A DNA stretch of 64,000 nucleotides from Cyclobacterium marinum DSM 745 (GTDB lineage Bacteria; Bacteroidota; Bacteroidia; Cytophagales; Cyclobacteriaceae), in the NCBI RefSeq assembly GCF_000222485.1, contig NC_015914.1, positions 124,001 to 188,000 of the forward strand. The letters are read 5' to 3'. How positions within the stretch are numbered: position 1 is the first letter of the stretch; each line of letters begins with the position of its first letter. The position numbers and the translations under genes were made by a program. This document shows, one piece after another, positions 17,756 to 26,193 of this stretch. The notes under the pieces were generated by a model. The model saw only the letters and a list, made by a program, of their open reading frames with translations. It was not told the origin of the DNA and made no database searches.

Positions 17756-18700
17756 TCATTCTGAATCGACACGGTCTTTTACTTGAGTCAAATATTCCGA
17801 TAATAGTGGCATTTCAGGATCTGCTTTATAAGCTTCATTCAAAAATTTACCCGCCAAGGTCATATCTCCTTTTTTGAAATAATAAATTCCTTTGTTTCGT
17901 ATGGCGTAATAATTTTTATTATTTTGTTTAAGACTTAGGTTAATGTCTTCCAAAGCTTCTTCCGGTCGATCTAAATACAATTTATAAAGTCCCCTGTTGT
18001 TATAATAATAGGATTGGTCTTTATCTAAGCCAATGGCTTTTTCGACTGATTCAAGTGCTTTGGCGTAAGCCTCTTTTTCGAAGTGAATCAGAGACCAAAG
18101 GTTGTGTAATTTGCTCTCTTCCAAATTCAACTTTTGAGCTTTTTCAAGATCTAATGTTGCAGCATCAAGATGACCCATATAGTAATAAACCGTAGCACTA
18201 TTGATGTACAACTCAGCATTATTTGGATTAATTGCTATGGCTTGTTTAAAAGCACCCAATGCTTCTTCATAAGACTTCATAGCCGCGTGCACCAACCCTT
18301 TTATAAAATAGGCTTGTTCATCTTTCTTGTTTATTCGAAGCAAGGCTTCAGTATCTTCTAAAGCCTTATAGTTTTCTCCAAAATCAAGATGGGCCATGGC
18401 TCTTTGTTGCAATGCCGGCACATAGCTGTTGTCTATGTTGATGGCTTGAGAATAATCTGCAATGGCCTCTACATATTTTGCTTGTTGATGCTTGGCCATT
18501 CCACGATTATAAAATGCATCTTTAAAATCCGGATCTATTTCTATGGCTTCATTATAATAAGTAATGGCCCCTTTATAATTGCCTTCCTTTAATTCATTGT
18601 TGCCTTTCAATAAAAACCTTCCCTTTTTGTCTTCATTTGAAGTGCATGAAAGAACAACAAGGAATACCAAACCAATCAAAAATATCTTATACTTTATCAT
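17756..18700 (-). CDS. TPR-repeat lipoprotein
   Basis: A 314-residue exported protein. The N terminus IGLVFLVVLSCTSN is a lipoprotein signal with lipobox Cys near residue 19. It is followed by about seven tetratricopeptide repeats, recognisable from repeated A-x-x-x-Y-N-x-A-I-x-I-x-P patterns such as AITYYNEAIEIDPDFKDAFYNRG and ALGAFKQAIAINPNNAELYINSA. TPR arrays bind protein partners; the partner is unknown. No operon partner lies nearby. Confidence 0.88.
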   Translation of the reverse strand: MIKYKIFLIGLVFLVVLSCTSNEDKKGRFLLKGNNELKEGNYKGAITYYNEAIEIDPDFKDAFYNRGMAKHQQAKYVEAIADYSQAINIDNSYVPALQQRAMAHLDFGENYKALEDTEALLRINKKDEQAYFIKGLVHAAMKSYEEALGAFKQAIAINPNNAELYINSATVYYYMGHLDAATLDLEKAQKLNLEESKLHNLWSLIHFEKEAYAKALESVEKAIGLDKDQSYYYNNRGLYKLYLDRPEEALEDINLSLKQNNKNYYAIRNKGIYYFKKGDMTLAGKFLNEAYKADPEMPLLSEYLTQVKDRVDSE

Positions 18701-18941
18701 CTAACACTAAATTAACTTTAACCAACAATTGAAACAAAATTTACAATGGATTGGTGCGGACATATTAGCAACCACCTCTCCTCTTTTTGGATTACAAAGG
18801 TAGCAACAAAGAATTTGAGACCTAGGTAAAAAATATTTAAGAAGTCAAATCATCAATCCTTAATCATATCTTGGTATGGATATTGCATATGCTAGATCTA
18901 AAGAATAAGAATTAATCTTTAACGAATAAATTAAAAATATT

Positions 18942-19130
18942 ATGGCATCTAAATTAGAATTAAAAGGAGAATGGAATGAAATGAAAGGTAAGCTTAAAGA
19001 AAAATACGGTGAGCTTACCGATGATGATCTGGTTTATGCTGAGGGTCAAGAAGACCAACTTTTAGGTAGGTTGCAGCAAAAAACAGGCGAAAGTAAGGAA
19101 AAACTTAAAAAGTTTTTATTCTCAGAATAA
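18942..19130 (+). CDS. CsbD family stress protein
   Basis: A 62-residue hydrophilic CsbD-like protein. The conserved motif ELKGEWNEMKGKLKEKYGELTDDDL fills the first half and is followed by GRLQQKTGESKEKLKKFL. Members are induced by general stress in many bacteria; the molecular function is unknown. It is a single gene ending in a strong terminator, divergent from the TPR lipoprotein. Confidence 0.93.
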   Translation: MASKLELKGEWNEMKGKLKEKYGELTDDDLVYAEGQEDQLLGRLQQKTGESKEKLKKFLFSE

Positions 19131-19148
19131 CAATTTGTGAATGCATTA

Positions 19149-19179
19149 AGCTCGGTAAATCATTACCGAGCTTTTTTTT
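19149..19179 (+). terminator. Intrinsic terminator of csbD-like gene
   Basis: AGCTCGGTAA pairs perfectly with TTACCGAGCT over a 4-nt loop and runs directly into eight Ts. It begins 19 bp after the stop codon. Confidence 0.92.
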
Positions 19180-19180
19180 A

Positions 19181-19390
19181 GTCTATCCAAAAAATGATCC
19201 TTACCCCCTACTCTATGACCTGAAAGATCAGGCTCCCGCATTTCCCAAGCCCAACTTTTTTCAAAAAGATCCTACCCTAATTGACTTTTATTTCAAGGAA
19301 AATCCCGAATTTCACATGGCTTTACAATGCCAAGTTCAAGTATTGTTAGAATTCTGGTTTAAAAACAGGTTACATTTCCACCCAAGTTGA
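19181..19390 (+). pseudogene. Possible gene remnant, start-less open frame
   Basis: In the 490-bp gap before the catabolic operon, one plus-strand frame stays open from 19181 to a TGA at 19388-19390 and reads like protein (YDLKDQAPAFPKPNFFQKDP, then EFHMALQCQVQVLLEFW). It has no plausible start codon, because the csbD terminator immediately precedes it. I do not recognise the family. It may be a decayed 3' fragment of a lost gene or chance. The remaining 230 bp to 19621 presumably hold the operon promoter; a lone -7-like TAAATTTG lies at 19536-19543. Confidence 0.25.
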
Positions 19391-19621
19391 GAGATTTTTA
19401 ATTTACCGATTATAATAGGGGCGGAATTGCTCCCAAGATTTGGATCTAGAAGAAAAGAATGATGAATAATTAATGGAATAAAAAATAGTATCACTTTTCT
19501 ACATAATATTAATAGCAAATTAATCAGATCAATAATAAATTTGAACAAGCGCATGTCTATAAAAATATAGCCTTCAAAATAGGCTTTAATAGGCAATTTT
19601 AAAACAACCGAGTATATATCA

Positions 19622-20587
19622 TTGAAAGAAAATCACGATTTTTCAACCTTAGAAATAGGTGTAGTAGGGTTAGGATTAATGGGCACAAGCATATTGGTCT
19701 CACTCTTGGTAAGTGGTCATAAGGTAACGGGCATTGCGCCGCTTCCTGCAGACATGGATGGTGCTATAGACCGTATCAAGAGCCAATTGGAACATGCAGG
19801 TGAAGCAGGTCTCTTAAGAGAACCGCTTAACCATTACCTCCAAAGGCTTCACCTTTCAAAAAATTATAAAGATCTAAAACACTGTAGCCTAGTGCAGGAA
19901 TGTGTTACGGAAATCATTTCTATTAAAACTGAGGTTTACAAGAAAATTAATCAGCATACCTCACCTACAACCGTCATTGCTACCAATACTTCGGCCATTC
20001 CGATCAGTGAATTACAAAAAAACGTAAAATATCCTTCTCAATTTATTGGAATTCACTGGGCCGAACCTGCTTATATGACTCGTTTTCTGGAAGTTACCAA
20101 AGGGGATTTGACGGATGAAAAAACTGCAGAATGGGTACTATCCCTTTCTTACTCTTGGAGAAAAGAACCCACCTACCTTAAAAAAGATATTCGAGGATTT
20201 GTCACCAACCGAATGCTTTATGCAGTATACCGTGAAATGTTTGCTATTTTAGAAAGTGGGGAAGCCTCTATGGACGATATCGACAAAGCCTTCAGGTATG
20301 ATGCTGGCTCTTGGATCACATATATGGGTCTATTTAAAAGAATGGATCAACTCGGTCTTCCTGATTTTAAAGAGATTTATGACAACTTATTTAAAGAACT
20401 AAACAATTCTTCAACTGTTCCTCCAACCATGCAAAAAATTGTATTACAAAAAGGTAAAGGAATAAATAACGGTAAAGGATTTTATAACTATACAAAAAAA
20501 GAAGCTGCTGAATGGGAAGAGGCCTTTAAAAGCTTTAACCACGAAATCTTCCAATTGGCAGCGCAATATCCGGAATTAAATCAATAA
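19622..20587 (+). CDS. 3-hydroxyacyl-CoA dehydrogenase family protein, active type
   Basis: A 321-residue NAD-dependent dehydrogenase of the 3HCDH family. The Rossmann loop is VVGLGLMG (Gly16, Gly18, Gly21), with TNTSAIPISEL mid-protein, the catalytic GIHWAEPA (His) and RFLEV (Glu) pair, and a C-terminal helical domain containing RGFVTNRMLYAVYREMFAILESG. Members oxidise 3-hydroxy acids or acyl-CoAs, L-gulonate or carnitine; the substrate here is unknown. The start is a TTG at 19622, because the nucleotide-binding strand begins only about ten residues later and no ATG is upstream. It is the first gene of a tight plus-strand operon, with 4 bp to the next gene. Confidence 0.85.
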   Translation: MKENHDFSTLEIGVVGLGLMGTSILVSLLVSGHKVTGIAPLPADMDGAIDRIKSQLEHAGEAGLLREPLNHYLQRLHLSKNYKDLKHCSLVQECVTEIISIKTEVYKKINQHTSPTTVIATNTSAIPISELQKNVKYPSQFIGIHWAEPAYMTRFLEVTKGDLTDEKTAEWVLSLSYSWRKEPTYLKKDIRGFVTNRMLYAVYREMFAILESGEASMDDIDKAFRYDAGSWITYMGLFKRMDQLGLPDFKEIYDNLFKELNNSSTVPPTMQKIVLQKGKGINNGKGFYNYTKKEAAEWEEAFKSFNHEIFQLAAQYPELNQ

Positions 20588-20591
20588 TATA

Positions 20592-21905
20592 ATGACTACA
20601 GAAAAGTACCAGAAATCAGCAGATCTACTCGCCAGAGCAAAAAATGTATTGGCAGGGGGAGTTTCCTCAGAATTTAGAAAATACAATCACCCACATGCTT
20701 TATTTTACAGCCACGGAAGTGGTAGCCGTATATATGATGTTGACGGAAATGAGTACAGAGATTTCACCCTAAGTCAAGGTCCATTGATCTTAGGCCATTC
20801 CCATCCAGAAGTATTGAAAGCCGTCCATGATTATTCCTCCAAGGGACAATTGTTTGCGGGGCAACATATCATGGAGCTTGAATTGGCAGAGAAGCTTCAG
20901 GAGCTCATTCCTTCTGCAGAAATGATGCGATTCTGTTTGGATGGTTCCGAAGCAGTTCAAACTGCATTTCGTGTGGCAAGATCAAAAACCGGTAAAAGCA
21001 AATTTTTAAGGTTTGAGGGGCATTACCATGGATGGTTAGACAACGTTTGTTTTGGGATTTCCACCCCTTCACCCGAAGCTCTAGGGCCAAGAAAAGCACC
21101 TACCCCAAGCCCTTGGAGCCAAGGTTTACCACCGGATGCTATCAATGAATTTCATTTGCTTCCATGGAATGACCTGGATTTAGTAAAGGCTAAACTGGCT
21201 GAAAGTCATCATGAAATCGCTGCAATTATTACAGAGCCTATCATGTGTAACAATGGTTGCATTGTACCCAAAGAAGGATTTTTGCAGGGTCTGAGGGAAT
21301 TGTGTGATGAATATAACATCGCTCTAATTTTTGATGAAGTAATCACAGGTTTTAGGATAGGGCTAAAAGGAGCTCAGACCTATTTTGGCATCACCCCTGA
21401 CATGTCCATTTTTGCAAAAGCAATTGGAAGTGGCTACCCAATCAGTGCCATTGTTGGAAAAAAAGAATGGATGGAAGAAATTTCTTCTGCAAGGGTGATT
21501 CATGCAGGCACTATGAATACAGCCAACCCAACTGTAGCCGCAGCCATGGCGACTGTTTCTGTACTTGAAAGAGAAGATCCTTATGCCAAAATGTTCGAAT
21601 TAGGTGATCAGCTACGTGCCGGATTAAAAGAAATTGCCAAAAAAACAGGACATAATATGATCGTTTCCGGAATTGGACCTATCATTCACACAGGCTTTTC
21701 GGATGGAGAAGCCCTAAGTGAGTTTAGAGATGTATTGAAATTAGACAAGGCTAAATTGGGTCAATTCATCTCCGGTTTGCATGACGACGGCGTTCGTGTC
21801 ATTGGAAGAGGGCTTTGGTACCTTTCAGCTGTACACACCGAAGAAGACATTCTTTTTGCCTTAAAAAGTGTTGAAAAGGTATTGATGAAAATGAATGAAA
21901 AATAA
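20592..21905 (+). CDS. Class III aminotransferase (glutamate-1-semialdehyde mutase-like)
   Basis: A 437-residue PLP enzyme. Signatures are GGVSSEFRKYNHPHALFYSHGSG at the N terminus, FCLDGSEAVQTAFRVARSKTGK, the FRFEGHYHGW-type PLP loop, FDEVITGFRIG with the PLP Asp, and FAKAIGSGYP with the Schiff-base Lys276. This is the GSA-aminotransferase-like branch, but the operon contains no tetrapyrrole genes, so heme synthesis is unlikely. It is probably a transaminase for an amino acid or amino sugar intermediate. It overlaps the next gene by up to 11 bp. Confidence 0.88.
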   Translation: MTTEKYQKSADLLARAKNVLAGGVSSEFRKYNHPHALFYSHGSGSRIYDVDGNEYRDFTLSQGPLILGHSHPEVLKAVHDYSSKGQLFAGQHIMELELAEKLQELIPSAEMMRFCLDGSEAVQTAFRVARSKTGKSKFLRFEGHYHGWLDNVCFGISTPSPEALGPRKAPTPSPWSQGLPPDAINEFHLLPWNDLDLVKAKLAESHHEIAAIITEPIMCNNGCIVPKEGFLQGLRELCDEYNIALIFDEVITGFRIGLKGAQTYFGITPDMSIFAKAIGSGYPISAIVGKKEWMEEISSARVIHAGTMNTANPTVAAAMATVSVLEREDPYAKMFELGDQLRAGLKEIAKKTGHNMIVSGIGPIIHTGFSDGEALSEFRDVLKLDKAKLGQFISGLHDDGVRVIGRGLWYLSAVHTEEDILFALKSVEKVLMKMNEK

Positions 21906-22812
21906 TATGACCCCGTCAGAAATAAACATCTGTTTATTGGGTGATGGAAAAAACCTTTCCGGAATTGCCTTGTGTTTGGGCAATTCCGGACATAAGGTTT
22001 TTCTTCCGGGAGATGCATTGCCAAAATCCTACTTGACAAAAGCACTGGAAGCACAAAATAATATTTTTTTGGATCCTAACTGGTCCTCCCTACCTAATGC
22101 AGACCTGATTATTATCCATTGCTCAGAAAATATATTACTAAAAAAAGAGCTCTTAGGTAAAATTTCCGATTTAGCTTCCGCTACGGTACTTGTTGGTATC
22201 AATTCTGAAAGTTATGCACTGACCGATTTGCAAGAAGGTTTTCCTGCTCCAGAACGACTAATAGGCCTCAATTGGGTATATCCGGCGCACCAAACCCTTT
22301 TTCTAGAAATAATTACCAACGAAAAAACGAAGCCTGAACCTGTAGAAGAATTAATGAAAATGGCCAAGTCCTACTGGGACAAGGACCCTTATCTGCTATG
22401 CAAAGGAAAAGGAATTAGAAGCAGGCTGCTGGCAGCCATGGCTAGAGAATCATTCCATTTAATAGACAAAGGCTATGCTGAACCAATAGATATCGACAGG
22501 GCTTGTCGGAATGATCCCGGCTATTATTTGCCGTTTGCGGGAAACTTCCGCTATATGGATTTAATGGGAACATTCATATACGGCCTGGTAATGAAAGATC
22601 TCAACCCAGAACTTTCAAACGACAAAACCCCCTCAAAGATAATAGATGATAAGATCAATGCCGGTAAATTAGGCATGGACAAGGGTGAGGGTTTTTATTC
22701 CTACTCAGAAAATGAAATGCAAGATAAAGAAGAAGATTTCTTAATTTTTAATAAAAAAATTAAAGGGCTAATGGACAAATATCCATTTAAAAAACCTGAA
22801 GAAGTGGTTTAA
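21895..22812 (+). CDS. 3-hydroxyacyl-CoA dehydrogenase paralog lacking catalytic His
   Basis: A 305-residue homolog of the first dehydrogenase in this operon. The fold is recognisable: CLLGDGKNLSGIALCLG, RLIGLNWVYPAHQTLFLEI, then a C-terminal helical domain with ARESFHLIDKGYAEPIDIDRACRNDPG and GMDKGEGFYSY. Two key positions differ from active enzymes. The third glycine of the nucleotide loop is Leu, and the catalytic His of the G-x-H-x-x-x-P motif is Asn (GLNWVYP), while the Glu is kept. It may be a non-catalytic partner or have altered chemistry. The start could also be the ATG at 21907, just after the preceding stop codon. Confidence 0.78.
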   Translation: MKNNMTPSEINICLLGDGKNLSGIALCLGNSGHKVFLPGDALPKSYLTKALEAQNNIFLDPNWSSLPNADLIIIHCSENILLKKELLGKISDLASATVLVGINSESYALTDLQEGFPAPERLIGLNWVYPAHQTLFLEIITNEKTKPEPVEELMKMAKSYWDKDPYLLCKGKGIRSRLLAAMARESFHLIDKGYAEPIDIDRACRNDPGYYLPFAGNFRYMDLMGTFIYGLVMKDLNPELSNDKTPSKIIDDKINAGKLGMDKGEGFYSYSENEMQDKEEDFLIFNKKIKGLMDKYPFKKPEEVV

Positions 22813-22836
22813 ATAACACCTATAACCCCAATTCTT

Positions 22837-23568
22837 ATGACCGAAAAAATAAACAAGTCTAAATTTGATAAAGAGGGTTTCTTGTATTTACCTAACTTTC
22901 TAAGCAATAACGAAATTGATGCTATTAATCTAAAAATTAATGAGATTGTAGCTTCATGCTTATCTAAAATACCAACCAGGCATTACAAATTTGAAGATCC
23001 TGAAAACAAACAAGGGTTGAAAATGATCCAAGACCTTCATGTCTATGATACATTTTTTAAGCATCTGCTTTTTGAAAGTAAATTTTCCGCAATGGCTGAA
23101 CAAATCCTTGGTGAGCCGGTGCAAGGAAAAACAGTAGAATTCTTCAACAAACCCGCAAAAATAGGAAAGGCAACACCTCCACATCAAGACGGATATTATT
23201 TTATGTTAAACCCTATGTCTGCGGTTACTTTTTGGCTCTCATTAGAAGACGTAAATGAAGAAAACGGCTGGGTAAGCTATGTGAAAGGCTCTCACTTAAA
23301 AGGCATAAGAGCACATAGCAAATCTCAAACCTTGGGGTTTTCTCAGGAAATTCAAGACTTTGGAACTCCATTAGATTTAGAAAATGAAGTATTCATGCCA
23401 ACAAATCCTGGAGACCTGTTACTTCATCATGCCCTTACCATCCATAGAGCAGCACCAAACACAAGTATAAATAGAAGTAGGAAAGCATTAGGACTGATTT
23501 ATTTTGGAGAATCCGCCAAAGAAGACCTTGTTGCCAAAAAAGCTTACATAGCCGCCTTAAACAAATAA
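22837..23568 (+). CDS. PhyH-type Fe(II)/2-oxoglutarate dioxygenase
   Basis: A 243-residue phytanoyl-CoA dioxygenase family protein, predicted to hydroxylate a small molecule using O2 and 2-oxoglutarate. The iron ligands are visible: His116 and Asp118 in PPHQDGYYF, and the distal His203 in IHRAAPNTS, followed by Arg in NRSRKALG for 2-oxoglutarate. N-terminal FDKEGFLYLPNFLS is the usual PhyH start. It has no signal peptide and is cytoplasmic. The substrate is probably an intermediate of the same operon pathway. It follows the second dehydrogenase by 24 bp. Confidence 0.9.
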   Translation: MTEKINKSKFDKEGFLYLPNFLSNNEIDAINLKINEIVASCLSKIPTRHYKFEDPENKQGLKMIQDLHVYDTFFKHLLFESKFSAMAEQILGEPVQGKTVEFFNKPAKIGKATPPHQDGYYFMLNPMSAVTFWLSLEDVNEENGWVSYVKGSHLKGIRAHSKSQTLGFSQEIQDFGTPLDLENEVFMPTNPGDLLLHHALTIHRAAPNTSINRSRKALGLIYFGESAKEDLVAKKAYIAALNK

Positions 23569-23573
23569 TATCA

Positions 23574-26072
23574 ATGCGTCACTCCATAAGAATAATTGCT
23601 TATTTAAGCTTCCTTTTAATCACTTCGATGGTCCTCTTTTCTTGTGGAGAAAAAAACAATATGCTCTCAGAAGAAGATAAAAATCTTTCTTATGAGGTGC
23701 TGGACAGGGTGATGCAGGAGGAAGAACAATGGGTGAAAGTTCATGCTGCCGAGTATAAATTACAAGTAGGACTACCTGAGGGTGTATACGATACATTTTT
23801 AAAGCAACTTGCTCTGTATGAAAATCAGGCTCCCTATAGAATTGGCATCTGGAGAGTGTTGGCTAAATCTGCTCCTACAGAAGCTGAAAGACAGCAATAC
23901 ATTGACAAAATCATAGCCGTATTTAACGATACAGAAGTCAGCGACAGAATACATGCAGCAGAAACCTTAGCCAAGTTGGGCGTCCCCGTCAGTACTTTAG
24001 CCAAAGCTACCACGGACAAAATCCTTAAAGGAGAAAAAGGAAGTCTCTGGGTATATACCCTTTGGGCCAGTATGCAAGGCAAAGAAAAATCTAACAACCC
24101 AATGTTAGAAGCCTTGATGTCAGGCATCGAAGATGAAATCCCTAGACTACAAGCTGCCTATGCCCTGAAAATGGAAGGAAATATTCCACAAGAAAGATGG
24201 GAATCCCTTGCAACAATGGCACTCGATGAACCCAGTTCTTCCATTGCAAAAATTCACCTGCTTACTGCCGCTTACTATTGGGCAGGACCTGAACATCAAA
24301 AGTCTGAGTCCTATAAAAAAATTGAAGATTTAATATTTGCCCTACAGCAGTCCGATAATAAAGGCGATAGAATGGCACTGGCATTAACGATCGCACATAA
24401 GGGGGATTGGTCACATCAATCCATATTGCTAGAATACCTACGTAACGACAATCCCATAGGTACTGAGATTAATGCTGAAACCAAAGCTTCAAATGCCGAT
24501 GTCATGGCAACTGCAGCTTTTGCCTTGCTTCACATGGAGCAAACAACCCACCAATTGTCCACCATAGATTGGGCAATCGTTCTGATCTATATGCTTGGAA
24601 TGATGGTAATTGGATACATCTTCTCTAAGAAAAATAAAAATGAAAAGGATTTTTTATTAGGCGGTGGCAAGATGAATCCTATAGCTGTAGGTTTATCGCT
24701 TTTTGCTACTTTACTAAGTTCCTTGAGCTACCTCTCCTACCCTGGAGAGATGATCAAATACGGACCTGTGATCTTTTCAGGTGTTTTGGCTTTTCCTTTA
24801 ATTTATTATATCGTTGGGTGGTTTCTAATACCACGTTTCATGAAATTAAAAGTAACCTCTGCCTATGAGATTTTGGAAATTAATTTGGGGGTAAGCATTC
24901 GATTACTGGCTACTTTTCTGTTTTTGTCATTACGGTTTCTTTGGATGGGCACCATTATTTTCATCACTGTAAATACAGCAATCATCTCAATTTTTGGCTT
25001 TGAAGATACTACCTCAAACATACTTTGGATCAGTATAATTTTAATAGGGGTAACCATTATTTATACCACCATGGGTGGTTTGAAGGCTGTAGTATTTACA
25101 GATGTGATACAATCTTGCGTTTTGCTGGGAGGAGCCTTGCTAACCATTGTTTTGATAAGTGTTTATTTTGGTTCAGCTACTTCATGGATACCGACACATT
25201 GGCTGGATCATTGGGGTGAATACAAATGGGGTATAGATGCCAGGGAACGTTTGAGCATAGGGAACGCCTTACTGATGACAGTTATTTGGTATGTGGCTTC
25301 ATCGGGTTCTGACCAAATGTCCATTCAGCGTTTTCTTGCTACGGAAAATATTCAAACAGCCAGAAAAACCTTTGCCGTCTCATTGATCACCTCCTTTGTA
25401 GCTCAATTCCTTTTGGGGCTTGTTGGCCTTGCTGTGCTGGCCTACTTCTTGGACAATCCGCAATTCCTTGCTGCCGGAGAGTCGGTGTCCACCCATGCTG
25501 ATATTTTATTTCCAAAGTTCATTTTGGTAGGTCTACCCATAGGTATTTCAGGCTTAGTGGCTGCCGGAATTCTTGCTGCAGCCATGTCTAGTTTGTCCTC
25601 TGGATTAAGTGCAACCTCCTCTGTCATCTCAGAAGATCTTTTCAAAAGGTTTTCTAGAAAATCAAAACCTGAAAAGGTTGACCAACTCAAGAGGATTAGA
25701 ATTCTTTCTTTATTTGTTGGCATCTTTACCCTTGCCTTAAGCCTTCTGATTAGCCGAGTGGAAGGCAATTTGTTTGATGTTGTTGTCAAAGTGGTAAACC
25801 TTTTCGTTTCCCCACTTTTCGTATTGTTCTTTATGGCCCTATTTATTCCGTTTGCTACAGCAAGAGGGGTATTAATTGGAGGATTGATAAGTATTGCAAT
25901 GGCCATTGCAGTGGCTTTCTTTAAATTTTTGGGTATAGAAGTGCTCTTTATTACTCCTGCTTCACTGTTTTCCGGAATAGTAGCAGGTGTAGTGTTCAGT
26001 TATATTGACCATAAATTTTTAGGAAATCAGGAAACGATGCAGAAAAGGAGTGAAAAAATAATAGGTAAATAG
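23574..26072 (+). CDS. Lipoprotein-domain/sodium-solute symporter fusion
   Basis: An 832-residue transporter. The N terminus is a lipoprotein signal with lipobox LFSC (Cys24). Residues about 30-320 are soluble, alpha-helical and HEAT-like (ETLAKLGVP, WVYTLWASMQG, ARL-like helical pairs). From about residue 328 (DWAIVLIYMLGMMVIGY) a complete SSS transporter follows, with DFLLGGGKMNPIAVGLSLFATLLSSLSYLSYPGE and FLISSGS-type TM segments through to residue 815. SSS proteins use sodium to import sugars, amino acids or organic acids. An extra periplasmic helical domain could bind substrate or a partner. Operon position suggests uptake of the pathway substrate. Confidence 0.87.
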   Translation: MRHSIRIIAYLSFLLITSMVLFSCGEKNNMLSEEDKNLSYEVLDRVMQEEEQWVKVHAAEYKLQVGLPEGVYDTFLKQLALYENQAPYRIGIWRVLAKSAPTEAERQQYIDKIIAVFNDTEVSDRIHAAETLAKLGVPVSTLAKATTDKILKGEKGSLWVYTLWASMQGKEKSNNPMLEALMSGIEDEIPRLQAAYALKMEGNIPQERWESLATMALDEPSSSIAKIHLLTAAYYWAGPEHQKSESYKKIEDLIFALQQSDNKGDRMALALTIAHKGDWSHQSILLEYLRNDNPIGTEINAETKASNADVMATAAFALLHMEQTTHQLSTIDWAIVLIYMLGMMVIGYIFSKKNKNEKDFLLGGGKMNPIAVGLSLFATLLSSLSYLSYPGEMIKYGPVIFSGVLAFPLIYYIVGWFLIPRFMKLKVTSAYEILEINLGVSIRLLATFLFLSLRFLWMGTIIFITVNTAIISIFGFEDTTSNILWISIILIGVTIIYTTMGGLKAVVFTDVIQSCVLLGGALLTIVLISVYFGSATSWIPTHWLDHWGEYKWGIDARERLSIGNALLMTVIWYVASSGSDQMSIQRFLATENIQTARKTFAVSLITSFVAQFLLGLVGLAVLAYFLDNPQFLAAGESVSTHADILFPKFILVGLPIGISGLVAAGILAAAMSSLSSGLSATSSVISEDLFKRFSRKSKPEKVDQLKRIRILSLFVGIFTLALSLLISRVEGNLFDVVVKVVNLFVSPLFVLFFMALFIPFATARGVLIGGLISIAMAIAVAFFKFLGIEVLFITPASLFSGIVAGVVFSYIDHKFLGNQETMQKRSEKIIGK

Positions 26073-26193
26073 GATTGGTAAATTCTGGTGACTTCCCAAT
26101 ATTAGATGATAATTGAAAATAATTTCCTTTAATTATCTCCACGATAGATAGAAAGCTTCTAAGTAGGCAAGTTCATAATATGAAAACTCTTTT

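Noticed and set aside
20592..21905. hemL, heme biosynthesis
   Set aside because: The sequence is GSA-aminotransferase-like, but the operon has no tetrapyrrole genes and a second such domain is fused to an amidohydrolase.
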